Positions 23,922 through 30,603 of a DNA stretch of 34,007 nt are shown here, one piece after another; position 1 is the stretch's first letter, and each line of letters opens with the position of its first letter. The notes under the pieces were generated by a model. It was not told where the DNA came from. It did not search any database and worked only from the letters and a program-made list of their open reading frames with translations. A program made the position numbers and the translations under genes. Origin of the DNA: Treponema sp. (GTDB lineage Bacteria; Spirochaetota; Spirochaetia; Treponematales; Breznakiellaceae). Location of the stretch: NCBI GenBank assembly GCA_031255285.1, contig JAIRSU010000004.1, positions 1-34,007 of the forward strand, written 5' to 3'.

Positions 23922-25709
23922 TTACTTCATGGTAACGCGCCATATCCTGCCTGCCTCGAGTCCCCATCGATTGTTTACATAAGCGGAGAAGGCGTTGGCT
24001 TCGGTTTGAAAAGCGGACGCTATCTCCGGCCATGTCGCGGACGCTTCGTCTTTCTTGGGCAAGATAGCCCTGCGCCACGGTGACGCTTCGATTCGAGCCG
24101 CCAGATTACCGCCGAAATACCATCCAGCCTGGGACGCGGACTGTTGAAGCACATGGGCTTGGAACTCATTAATCACTAGGTAGTTGTCAGATATGTCGTA
24201 GTGTTGGTAGTCAAAGAAGGAAAGGATGAAGTTCCGCGCTGCAAGAGAAAGATGATCGAAACGATTCTTGCTGAAGTTACGGAATTCCTCGCTGATGAAG
24301 AATACGCCGTGGAAGCCCTCGTGCGCCATGAACTGCCTGCGTAGATAATCCGAAGATTCCTGTGAAAGCGAAATGACCGCGCCCGCGCCCGCCTCTATTT
24401 TCTGATTGGAATTTTGTTTGAGAATACCATTTTCTATCAGAATCATCTTTAACTCTTCTTCTTCAGTTGAGAGCGGGAAAGACGTCGTCTCTGCGAGTTC
24501 GAAGAACGCGGCTAAATCCTCTGCCCGGTAGTCGTGAGCGTTCCATGCATGCTGACCCGCAAGTTCCGCGTCTGTTGAAAGCTTGCCGCGGTAGCCTGCT
24601 TTCTCCACAAAGAAGGCGAGCCGCTTGAAAAGTTTATCCTGAACCGCATAATTAGCAGTATCAAAAATCAGAATAGAAGGAAATCCCTCCCATTGGAACA
24701 CCTCGTAGCGGGGATCCCGCCAATCGCCTTTCTTATAGGAAAGGATGACTCCCGGGTCTGCCGGGATAGGGGCTGCGGGGAAAGGGCGTATTGGGGACGC
24801 TGAGAGGCGGACTGCGCCCATTCGGGGAGAGGCGGCGGCGCGTAAAGGGTACGGGTTGTAAGGCAAAGCGCCGGGCGGCAGGAAGAGGGCGTTTTTCAAG
24901 TCATGGGGACTGGTCCACTCATAAGAAATTGTTCCGGGTTCAACGACGATTCGGTCGTTGCCGTTTGCCTCTTCCGGAAAAGCAGACGCTCGTAATTCTA
25001 CCATGCCGTTGATTCGGTAAGCTATCGGCGGATTTATAATCCATGATTCTTGTATCGAGCCTGCCGCGCCCGCCCTTTCCACAAAGGGAGTCATGGAAAA
25101 AACGCCGTCTTTCCATTCAAAGCCGAACCACCGCCTGCATATACGGATCGCTTTTAGGTCAAGCGCCGAACCGTCCTTTCCCCTGTTCATATCCGCTTTT
25201 GAGACACTAAGGCTTATCTGGGTGATCTCGGAAACCATGAGCGGTACGGCGTAACGGATGAGGTTCGGCGGAGCGTCTGTTATAAGGCTTGCATCCAATG
25301 GAAGCTGCCATTGACGACTGTAAACGCTTTCTTTTGTGGAAGGGTCTGCATCGCCTTCAATAGTTAAAACGACGTTTCCAGCGCCTTGAACGGTATACTC
25401 TATTTCAAGAGCCGAGTCCGCAAGAATGTGCGGAGGCGTTTCAAATGTATAGACAAAATCTCCCTTTTTTGCAAGGGAGATTTGCCCGGATGCGGCTTTT
25501 TTGGAATTCCCAAATAGTACTATCCTTTCCCCTTCGCGTTCAAAGGGAAAGGCCGTGGTTTTGTTGCCTGAACAGGAAACAAGCAGTAGTAACAGCAGAA
25601 CAACGACAGATATTTTTCCCGCATTCATTGACGCTGGCGTAAAAACAGTGGGATTCTTTTTCATTGCGGCGGGGGCGCCCGACGCAAGGGTATTTGACTT
25701 GTATTTCAT
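23922..25709 (-). CDS. Lipoprotein with HExxH metallopeptidase-like motif, unknown family
   Basis: A 595-residue protein from the ATG at 25709, where GAAGGG gives a moderate ribosome-binding site. Later in-frame ATGs at 25664 and 25622 are possible starts, the last giving a tight lipoprotein signal (MNAGKISVVVLLLLLLVSC). A frame extension to 25868 overlaps the yjbQ gene and is rejected. After the lipobox cysteine there are two or more beta-rich regions (about 70-330). The C-terminal part has MAHEGFHGVFFISEEF with HEGFH at about residues 463-467, a zinc-metallopeptidase type HExxH, followed some 55 residues later by INEFQAHVLQQ, which could give the third ligand. I do not recognise the family. 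I infer a surface or periplasmic peptidase-like lipoprotein. Neighbours give no operon context beyond yjbQ upstream. Confidence 0.75.
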   Translation of the reverse strand: MKYKSNTLASGAPAAMKKNPTVFTPASMNAGKISVVVLLLLLLVSCSGNKTTAFPFEREGERIVLFGNSKKAASGQISLAKKGDFVYTFETPPHILADSALEIEYTVQGAGNVVLTIEGDADPSTKESVYSRQWQLPLDASLITDAPPNLIRYAVPLMVSEITQISLSVSKADMNRGKDGSALDLKAIRICRRWFGFEWKDGVFSMTPFVERAGAAGSIQESWIINPPIAYRINGMVELRASAFPEEANGNDRIVVEPGTISYEWTSPHDLKNALFLPPGALPYNPYPLRAAASPRMGAVRLSASPIRPFPAAPIPADPGVILSYKKGDWRDPRYEVFQWEGFPSILIFDTANYAVQDKLFKRLAFFVEKAGYRGKLSTDAELAGQHAWNAHDYRAEDLAAFFELAETTSFPLSTEEEELKMILIENGILKQNSNQKIEAGAGAVISLSQESSDYLRRQFMAHEGFHGVFFISEEFRNFSKNRFDHLSLAARNFILSFFDYQHYDISDNYLVINEFQAHVLQQSASQAGWYFGGNLAARIEASPWRRAILPKKDEASATWPEIASAFQTEANAFSAYVNNRWGLEAGRIWRVTMK

Positions 25710-25737
25710 ATATTCAGCCCTTCTATAGCGGAAATGC

Positions 25738-26133
25738 TCAACCGCACGGCAGTATCTGCACAAAAAACGTACGCGAGCGGGGTCCATCGAATTCGCAGAA
25801 ATATATCCCCTGCCATACGCCGAGCAATAGCTTCCCGCGGGAAACAGGTATGGACGCGGAGCTTCCAACGCAGGACGCTTTCAAATGAGCACTTGAGTTA
25901 CCCTCCGCGTGCCGAAATTCGGCTCGGTCAGGGAAAGCTTTATCAAGCCCCAGGAGCAAATCCGCCTTTACATCAGGGTCCGCATTCTCATTGATGGTGA
26001 TTCCCGCCGTGGTATGCGGACAGAAAACCACGCATAAACCCTCTTGGGTCCCGCTTTCTATCAGCACGGTCTCTGCTTGCTTTGTTATTGGGTAAAGACC
26101 CTCGCGCCCTGTTTCAATGGTAAATCGTCTCAT
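25738..26133 (-). CDS. YjbQ/UPF0047 family protein
   Basis: A 131-residue protein of the YjbQ family. Marks: GLCVVFCPHTTAGITINENADPDVKADLL and the C-terminal half with HLKASCVGSSASIPVSRGKLLLGVWQGIYFCEFDGPR, including the conserved histidines and the LGxWQxIxxxExDGPR signature. Some members have weak thiamine-phosphate synthase activity, but the true role is unclear. Frames extend to a GTG at 26157. The ATG at 26133 (MRRFTIETG) fits the family start best. It lies 28 bp before the lipoprotein gene on the same strand. Confidence 0.9.
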   Translation of the reverse strand: MRRFTIETGREGLYPITKQAETVLIESGTQEGLCVVFCPHTTAGITINENADPDVKADLLLGLDKAFPDRAEFRHAEGNSSAHLKASCVGSSASIPVSRGKLLLGVWQGIYFCEFDGPRSRTFFVQILPCG

Positions 26134-26267
26134 CATATCCCACTGTAGCATATTCACACAGAGAAATCAATAAACAAACTGCACGGAATAATCCCTCCTG
26201 TCTCTCTTGGAAGCATAAGAGAGATTATCCTCATTCTATTACGATTACGCTCTATTACGCTTAACGG

Positions 26268-26897
26268 TTAGACGCCGAGCGCTTTTCTGAAGCCGACCAA
26301 GATTTCATCCACCAGAGGGCTGGCGTCAATATCAATCAACAATCCCTTCTTGCGGTAGAAGTCTATGAGCGGTTGAGTCTGCGCCCGATAAACATCGAGA
26401 CGTTTTGCTATAGCCGAAGGTTTGTCATCTTCTCTGATATAGACCTCGCCTCCACAGAAGTCGCACACGCCTTCTTTTTTGGGCTTATTAAAAACCGCAT
26501 GGAAGTTGAAGCCGCATTTTCGGCACACGCGCCGCCCTGACAGGCGTTCCATGACGCCAGAGTCTGGTATGTCGAAGTTTACGACCTTGTCAACGGCGGA
26601 AAACGTTTCGAGCGCTTCGGCTTGGGCGGTAGTGCGCGGAAACCCGTCCAAAATATACCCTTCCTGCGCGTCTGCCTGCTCCAGCCTTTCTTTTACCAAT
26701 GCGATGGTCGTCTCGTCGTCTACAAGCTTCCCCGCGTCTATCACGGCTTTCACCTTGAGGCCAAGAGGGCTCTTGGCTCCGATAGCGTCTCGAAAAATCG
26801 CGCCCGTGCTGATGTGCGGCGTCTTGAGTAATTCCTTGACTCGCACAGCCAGCGTCCCTTTCCCGGCGCCCGGGGGACCTAAAAAGATTAGTTTCAT
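26268..26897 (-). CDS. adk: Adenylate kinase
   Basis: A 209-residue adenylate kinase that interconverts ATP + AMP and 2 ADP. Walker A is GPPGAGKGT (residues 7-15), the AMP-binding STGAIFRDAI follows, then GYILDGFPRTTAQAEAL. The lid is of the zinc-binding long type with four cysteines (CRKCGFNFH and CDFCGGEVY), and RLDVYRAQTQPLIDFYRKKG ends the core. AAGGAG lies five bases before the ATG. It is divergent from the HAD gene. Confidence 0.96.
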   Translation of the reverse strand: MKLIFLGPPGAGKGTLAVRVKELLKTPHISTGAIFRDAIGAKSPLGLKVKAVIDAGKLVDDETTIALVKERLEQADAQEGYILDGFPRTTAQAEALETFSAVDKVVNFDIPDSGVMERLSGRRVCRKCGFNFHAVFNKPKKEGVCDFCGGEVYIREDDKPSAIAKRLDVYRAQTQPLIDFYRKKGLLIDIDASPLVDEILVGFRKALGV

Positions 26898-26990
26898 TAT
26901 TACTCCTTCGTATAGGGGGAACAGGCAGGTACGGTATTTCCCGCCCGTCTCCTGATGTTAAAGATACTATCATAAACCGCTGCTTTTTAC

Positions 26991-26996
26991 TATATT
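26991..26996 (+). promoter_or_regulatory. Possible -10 box of the HAD gene, leaderless geometry
   Basis: TATATT lies six bases before the ATG at 27003, which has no Shine-Dalgarno sequence. The hexamer 17 bp upstream (TATCAT) is a poor -35, so this case is weaker than the others. Confidence 0.35.
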
Positions 26997-27002
26997 AAAA
27001 AC

Positions 27003-27845
27003 ATGAAAGATTTGTCAAAGACGAGGGCGTTAGCTCTTGATTTAGATGGAACCATCGTCCTGCCCGACAACTCCTTGAGTGGTTATACGATTGATATATT
27101 ACAGAGGTGTATAGCGCGGGGCTTGAGAATAATCCTATGCACCGGGCGGTCTTCGGAATCGTCTGAGAAGTACCGGGCGGCTATCGGCGCGGAGGGACCC
27201 ATGGTCTATTTTAACGGCGCGGAAATCGTCGATGCGCCGATGAAGAAGCAGGGAAATCCGCCACAATACCCGGCGCTTCTGCCTCTTGAGGTTGTTGATT
27301 TCTGCGTAGACCTTTCGCGGAGCATGGGTGTTTATTTTCAGGTTTACTTTCCTCAAACCGTGAATATCCCCAGACTCGTTACAGAAAAGACAAGCACGGA
27401 ATGGGAGATGTATTTCAGGCACACCGGAACGCCGCCGAGCTTCCACGACATAAAAGAGGCGATTAGAACGCCTGGATGCACGGGTGCGGTCAAAGGGATG
27501 TTTCTGACTGATTTTGAGACGCAAGAAAAGATTCGCCCCCTGTTGATTGAACGGTTTGGGAGCCGCATCTATGTAACGCGGACGCTGGTTACGTTTCTGG
27601 AAGTACTGGCGGGCGGCGTATCAAAGGGGACTGGTTTGAAGAGGGTGTTGGACCGCATAGGAATCGGACCAGAAGAGACGGCGGCCTTTGGCGATGAAGA
27701 AAGCGACCTGCCCTTGTTCGCGCTGGCGGGTTTTAGCGCCGCGCCTGCAAACGCAAAAGAAAAAGTCCGCAATGCGGCGGATCTCGTGCTAGGAGCCAAT
27801 ACCGAAGACGGCGTAGCGGTATTTCTTGAGGAACAATTTCTTTAG
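27003..27845 (+). CDS. HAD-superfamily hydrolase, Cof type
   Basis: A 280-residue Cof-type (class IIB) HAD phosphatase. Motif I is LALDLDGTIV (nucleophile Asp near residue 13), motif II is LCTGRSS, the cap domain covers about 85-195, motif III is the lysine in GGVSKGTGLKRVLDRIG and motif IV is AFGDEESDLPLFALAG. Family members remove phosphate from sugar phosphates or cofactors. The substrate is unknown. It is a single gene followed by a perfect terminator at 27881. Confidence 0.92.
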   Translation: MKDLSKTRALALDLDGTIVLPDNSLSGYTIDILQRCIARGLRIILCTGRSSESSEKYRAAIGAEGPMVYFNGAEIVDAPMKKQGNPPQYPALLPLEVVDFCVDLSRSMGVYFQVYFPQTVNIPRLVTEKTSTEWEMYFRHTGTPPSFHDIKEAIRTPGCTGAVKGMFLTDFETQEKIRPLLIERFGSRIYVTRTLVTFLEVLAGGVSKGTGLKRVLDRIGIGPEETAAFGDEESDLPLFALAGFSAAPANAKEKVRNAADLVLGANTEDGVAVFLEEQFL

Positions 27846-27880
27846 ACAGATGAAGCCCTTCTATCGTACCCGCCTCGCCT

Positions 27881-27911
27881 AAAAAGCCGTCCTGTCAAGG
27901 ACGGCTTTTTT
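27881..27911 (+). terminator. Rho-independent terminator after the HAD gene
   Basis: A perfect 12-bp stem, AAAAAGCCGTCC with GGACGGCTTTTT, around the 6-nt loop TGTCAA, ending in a T tract. It could act in both directions. Confidence 0.9.
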
Positions 27912-28148
27912 AGTAGGAACCTGTCCCTTGAGCAGAGGCTTAAATTTTCTGGGAAATATCTTTAATTCATGCATGATTTATTTATATTATTTGCATAGAT
28001 TCTTCTCTTTTTCATTGACAATGATCGTTTTTCAGGGGATTATTCATTATTGACCTATTTTGTATATTTCTAATCGTTTTTTATTTTAGACGGCGTTTAA
28101 CTATGCCGGCCGCCTCTCGCGGCTGAATAGTTATGGAGGATTTTCTAA
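27912..28148 (+). promoter_or_regulatory. AT-rich upstream region of the AraC gene
   Basis: No gene seen. TTGACA at 28015-28020 is a consensus -35 box, with only poor -10 candidates 17-18 bp downstream (GATTAT or ATTATT near 28038-28044). A second TTGACC lies at 28050. GCCGC/GCGGC near 28108-28122 can form a small hairpin. GGAGG at 28135-28139 is the ribosome-binding site for the TTG at 28149. Confidence 0.4.
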
Positions 28149-28242
28149 TTGGCTTATAGGGAAGCGGGCGAGTTCCCGCAGACAGACGATTCTGATAAGA
28201 TAACATCTCTCAACACACCGTCGTATATAAGGTGGGGTGGCT
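28149..28242 (+). other. Probable true 5' part of the AraC gene, out of frame here
   Basis: A TTG at 28149, nine bases after GGAGG (28135-28139), opens a frame MAYREAGEFPQTDDSD... ending ...YIRWGGS at the C tract. At C12 it then runs into a stop at about 28281, out of frame with the AraC sequence. Loss of one C (C11) would fuse it to the AraC frame as ...WGGSPPPAKYLKQLSE. No better start exists for AraC. Confidence 0.6.
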
Positions 28243-29136
28243 CCCCCCCCCCCCGCCAAATACTTAAAACAACTAAGCGAACATAGCGGCGGTGACCCGG
28301 CATTAAAGTCGGAACCTCGGACGCGGTCCTTCCTGAAAATAGACGAGGACGTCGTCCCGTTCATCACTTACTGCATCTTCCGCAAGTCCACCCCGGTCTG
28401 GCGTATCAGGGAGAGCGTCTTTTCTTTCTGGAGCCTCACCTATATTACCGAGGGCGTGGTCCGTTACGTCATTGACGGCGAGCCCTACGACCTTGCGGCA
28501 GGCGACCTCCTCTGCCTGCCCCCTGGACATCTACGCTCGGCCAGCACCTGCCCTCCTAACCGCCTTATGAGATGCTTTGCCGCTGAATTCTCCCTGCATA
28601 GCGCCGTCAGCGGCAGAATTTCCCCGCGCCTTCCCTTTGCCCTCGTAAATCATATCGGGATACAGGACGACATTATCCATCTCTTCCGTGAACTTGTATA
28701 CGTATGGACCGACTGCCAACCCCTTTATTCCATAAAGTCCCGTGCGCTCCTACTCCTCATCATCCATCGACTTATGGAACTCATCGTCATTGATACGCCG
28801 ATTGTGTTTGACGACCTGCGCATTGAGAAGGTTGTCAACTACATAACCCGGCACTACGCGGAGAAGATTTCGGTAAAACGGATGGCAGAGATGACGGGGC
28901 TTAACGCGGTGTATTTCGGGGATCTGTTCCATCGGGAGACGGGTATGACGCTGAACCACTACCTGACGAAGACGCGGATAAAGAATGCGGAGAATATGCT
29001 AAGGAGCGGAAACCTTGGCATGGAGGAAATCGCCAGACATTGCGGGTATAACGACGCCGGGCATTTCTACAAGCACTTTAAAAAAGTGTGCGGCATAGCG
29101 CCGTCCGAGTATATGCCCAAGAAGAATAAGTATTAG
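28237..29136 (+). CDS. AraC-family transcriptional regulator (frame shifted at its 5' end by a C tract)
   Basis: The readable frame from a GTG at 28237 gives 299 residues. Residues about 35-200 form a cupin-like sensor domain (FSFWSLTYITEGVVRYVIDG, DLAAGDLLCLPPGHLRS). The last ~100 residues hold the double AraC HTH: KISVKRMAEMTGLNAVYFGD, FHRETGMTLNHYLTKTRIKN, then EEIARHCGYNDAGHFYKHFK and GIAPSEYMP. Such proteins usually control sugar-use genes. An in-frame TAA (28228-28230) lies just before the GTG, and the only purine-rich sequence is too close to it to serve as ribosome-binding site. The likely real start is the TTG at 28149, separated from this frame by the C12 tract at 28243-28254. I infer a switched-off state, or a sequencing error in the homopolymer. 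Array B and a GH30 gene follow. Confidence 0.85.
   Translation: MAPPPPAKYLKQLSEHSGGDPALKSEPRTRSFLKIDEDVVPFITYCIFRKSTPVWRIRESVFSFWSLTYITEGVVRYVIDGEPYDLAAGDLLCLPPGHLRSASTCPPNRLMRCFAAEFSLHSAVSGRISPRLPFALVNHIGIQDDIIHLFRELVYVWTDCQPLYSIKSRALLLLIIHRLMELIVIDTPIVFDDLRIEKVVNYITRHYAEKISVKRMAEMTGLNAVYFGDLFHRETGMTLNHYLTKTRIKNAENMLRSGNLGMEEIARHCGYNDAGHFYKHFKKVCGIAPSEYMPKKNKY
28243..28254 (+). repeat. Homopolymeric C12 tract in the AraC gene
   Basis: Twelve consecutive Cs near the 5' end of the AraC reading frame. Tracts of this kind change length by slipped-strand mispairing. Lengths of 8, 11 or 14 would put the TTG start in frame with AraC. Confidence 0.85.
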
Positions 29137-29151
29137 GGGTAGTAGGACGTC

Positions 29152-29201
29152 CGTAGAGCAGGGTTGAACTTCAACCTCCGTAAGTTCGACCCTGCTCTAC
29201 G
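29152..29201 (+). other. 20-bp inverted repeat between the AraC gene and array B
   Basis: CGTAGAGCAGGGTTGAACTT (29152-29171) pairs with AAGTTCGACCCTGCTCTACG (29182-29201), 19 Watson-Crick pairs plus one G-T, with a 10-nt loop. A second palindrome, GGGAGTT-G-AACTCCC, follows at 29201-29215, and GGACGTCC precedes it at 29145-29152. The arms fall in the first two 21-bp units of array B. No T tract follows, so it is not a standard terminator, although it could end AraC transcription. Confidence 0.8.
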
Positions 29202-29476
29202 GGAGTTGAACTCCCAGGAGACAGGGTTCAATTCCTGGGAAGCGTGGTTCAATTTCTGAGAAGTGGAGTTCAATTCCTAGGAGGTGGGGTTCGATTTCTG
29301 GGAAATGGGGTTCAATTCCTAGGAAGTGGGGTTCGATTCCTAGGAGGTAGGGTTCAATTTCTGGGAAGTAGAGTTCACTTCCTAGGAAGTGGAGTTCAAT
29401 TCCTAGGAAGTGGAGTTCAATTCCTAGGAAGTGGGGTTCGATTTCTGGGAAATGGGGTTCAATTTCTAGGAGGTAG
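29162..29476 (+). repeat. Array B: 15 tandem units of exactly 21 bp
   Basis: Units start at 29162, 29183, 29204, 29225 and so on to 29456, with no indel. Units 4-15 are very similar: (G/A)GTTC(A/G)ATT(C/T)CT(A/G)GGA then (A/G)(G/A)T(G/A)G. Most contain the 10-bp palindrome TTCCTAGGAA or a one-base variant. One plus-strand frame reads as heptads GVQFLGS/GVRFLGN (open from 29244 to 29783), but it has only a GTG start, no ribosome-binding site, and runs through paralog B in the wrong frame, so I doubt that it is translated. A degenerate sixteenth unit begins at 29477. The array sits between the AraC gene and paralog B. Confidence 0.92.
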
Positions 29477-29490
29477 GGTTAAATTGCGGG

Positions 29491-29575
29491 GTTTTGCACA
29501 GCAAAACTCTGAAGTGCGCGTCTTTAGCGCATCAATTTTTGTATTACAAACAGCGGCTTCTGCCGCACAAGGAGG
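29491..29575 (+). promoter_or_regulatory. Three-hairpin leader with Shine-Dalgarno sequence of paralog B
   Basis: Three perfect small stems in a row: GTTTTGC/GCAAAAC (29491-29507), TGCGC/GCGCA (29515-29531) and GCGGC/GCCGC (29553-29566). The last ends four bases (ACAA) before GGAGG (29571-29575), which is well spaced from the ATG at 29581. Paralog A has the same hairpin-4 nt-GGAG arrangement. Confidence 0.55.
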
Positions 29576-29580
29576 TTTTT

Positions 29581-30288
29581 ATGTCGGATTGGTATCCCCT
29601 TTCACGGGATGGACAAATTCACATGGTGGAAACATGGCTTGCGGTCTTCAAGACCAAAGCCGCGGACTGGGGAATCCCCGCGTCCAATGTAACGGACTTG
29701 GCGGCGGCTCTGACCGCTGCAAAAGAAAAGCTCGCTTTAGTCAAGAGCGGCGAGCGGACCGCGGTCAGCGTGGTGGAGTGTAACGAGGTTTTCAAAGAAA
29801 TGGAGACGGAAGCCCGGTTTATCAAGAGGCACTGGCTGCTTGTCCCGCCACTGGCGGCCGCGGACCTGGCGTCCCTGCTCCTCTCTCAGGAGGACGACTC
29901 TCGCACTCCGATAGGGAAGCCCACGGGACAGCCCTCTGTTATCGTTACCTACCCCGGCGGACCGCATCTCCTCAAGGTTCATCTTACGTTCCTTGCGGGG
30001 ACCCAGCCGCTTGATGTGCGGAGCGACTATGGTTACGCCCTGTACCGGGGGATTATGCCCCAGGGCGGAGCTACGCTGGAACAGGCGGCAAGCGCCAAAC
30101 ACTACCTGATGAAGCCGCCGCTTGACGGAGAAGAACTGATCCACTATCGATTCACCCGGCGCAAGACGGAAAATGTAAGCTTCAGCGCCGAAGAGTCAGG
30201 CATGATGGCGTACTTCTGCGCCCGCTACGAGAACGGCAAAGGCGAAGAAGGACAATGGGGACCGGTCGCATCGGCGGTCATCCCGTAA
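29581..30288 (+). CDS. Conserved hypothetical protein, paralog B
   Basis: A 235-residue protein without signal peptide. It shares the layout of paralog A: N-terminal helical part (SDWYPLSRDGQIHMVETWLA, about 1-95), a Pro/Gly/Thr linker (DSRTPIGKPTGQPSVIVTYP, about 100-125) and a C-terminal beta domain ending YFCARYENGKGEEGQWGPVA-SAVIP. The C-terminal pattern RY...G(E)xGxWxxVxxxVIP and both flanking hairpins match paralog A, while overall identity is low. The frame is open from an ATG at 29494, but only the ATG at 29581 has a ribosome-binding site. It lies between array B and a structured intergenic region before the GH30 gene. The function is unknown to me. Confidence 0.82.
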   Translation: MSDWYPLSRDGQIHMVETWLAVFKTKAADWGIPASNVTDLAAALTAAKEKLALVKSGERTAVSVVECNEVFKEMETEARFIKRHWLLVPPLAAADLASLLLSQEDDSRTPIGKPTGQPSVIVTYPGGPHLLKVHLTFLAGTQPLDVRSDYGYALYRGIMPQGGATLEQAASAKHYLMKPPLDGEELIHYRFTRRKTENVSFSAEESGMMAYFCARYENGKGEEGQWGPVASAVIP

Positions 30289-30300
30289 AACCTGCGGGAT
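30280..30300 (+). other. Hairpin covering the stop codon of paralog B
   Basis: ATCCCG (last two codons, Ile-Pro), a 9-nt loop starting with the TAA stop, then CGGGAT. Compared with paralog A, one pair has changed from T-A to C-G on both arms. The 3' arm is repeated 60 bp downstream (CTGCGGGATT near 30292 and 30351), giving an alternative partner. Confidence 0.65.
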
Positions 30301-30314
30301 TTAGAAAAGGAGGG

Positions 30315-30362
30315 ATGAAACAGTGTACTAACTTTGATAAAACGTCGTGGCTGCGGGATTAA
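30315..30362 (+). CDS. Possible 15-residue peptide frame after paralog B
   Basis: MKQCTNFDKTSWLRD, starting right after AAAAGGAGGG. The Shine-Dalgarno-like sequence is almost touching the ATG, which is too close for efficient initiation, so this may be chance. The stop overlaps the second copy of the CTGCGGGATT segment. Confidence 0.15.
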   Translation: MKQCTNFDKTSWLRD

Positions 30363-30411
30363 ACGCGCGGCCGGCCCGTTTCCATAGAGCGAAAGAAATA
30401 ACAACACGAAA

Positions 30412-30576
30412 GAGCCTTTCCCAAGACTTCAGTTTTGAGAAAAGCTTCTTGAAATGCGCGGCTTCGACAGACTGTCCGCAGGCTAAAAGCCTGAGAAGCC
30501 GCAAGAGCCAATGGGCTCAAGCCTGCCCAAAAATCGCACGCATTAGCGTATAGTCAATTAATTTTGGGATAGGCTC
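30412..30576 (+). ncRNA. Strongly structured RNA candidate upstream of the GH30 gene
   Basis: A closing stem pairs GAGCCTTTCCCAA (30412-30424) with TTGGGATAGGCTC (30564-30576), 12 of 13 pairs. Inside: GACT/AGTC continues the stem (30425-30428 with 30552-30555). An 8-bp helix GCGGCTTC/GAAGCCGC (30458-30465 with 30495-30502) encloses the hairpins GACA-gac-TGTC and CAGGCT-aaa-AGCCTG. Then come GAGCC/GGCTC (30505-30518) and ACGC/GCGT. The element ends 17 nt before the GH30 ribosome-binding site at 30593. No known RNA family is recognised. It could be a cis-regulatory leader, a small RNA, or the structured tail of the paralog B module. Confidence 0.5.
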
Positions 30577-30603
30577 AAAAGTATGAATATTTGGAGGATT
30601 TTT

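Noticed and set aside
25710-25868. N-terminal extension of the HEGFH lipoprotein to 25868
   Set aside because: It would overlap the yjbQ gene by more than 100 bp and place a long non-hydrophobic leader before the lipoprotein signal.
29162-29476. Array B as a CRISPR array
   Set aside because: Units abut one another directly with a 21-bp step. There are no unique spacers and no cas genes. The same holds for array A.
29244-29783. Heptad-repeat protein GVQFLGS read through array B
   Set aside because: It has a GTG start inside the array, no ribosome-binding site, and the frame runs out of phase through paralog B, which has a strong start signal.
30412-30576. tmRNA, RNase P RNA, or integron attC site
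   Set aside because: A GGCTTCGACAG stretch recalls the start of tmRNA, but there is no tRNA-like end or tag frame. No RNase P core motifs are present, and the arms lack the GTTRRRY/RYYYAAC core of attC.
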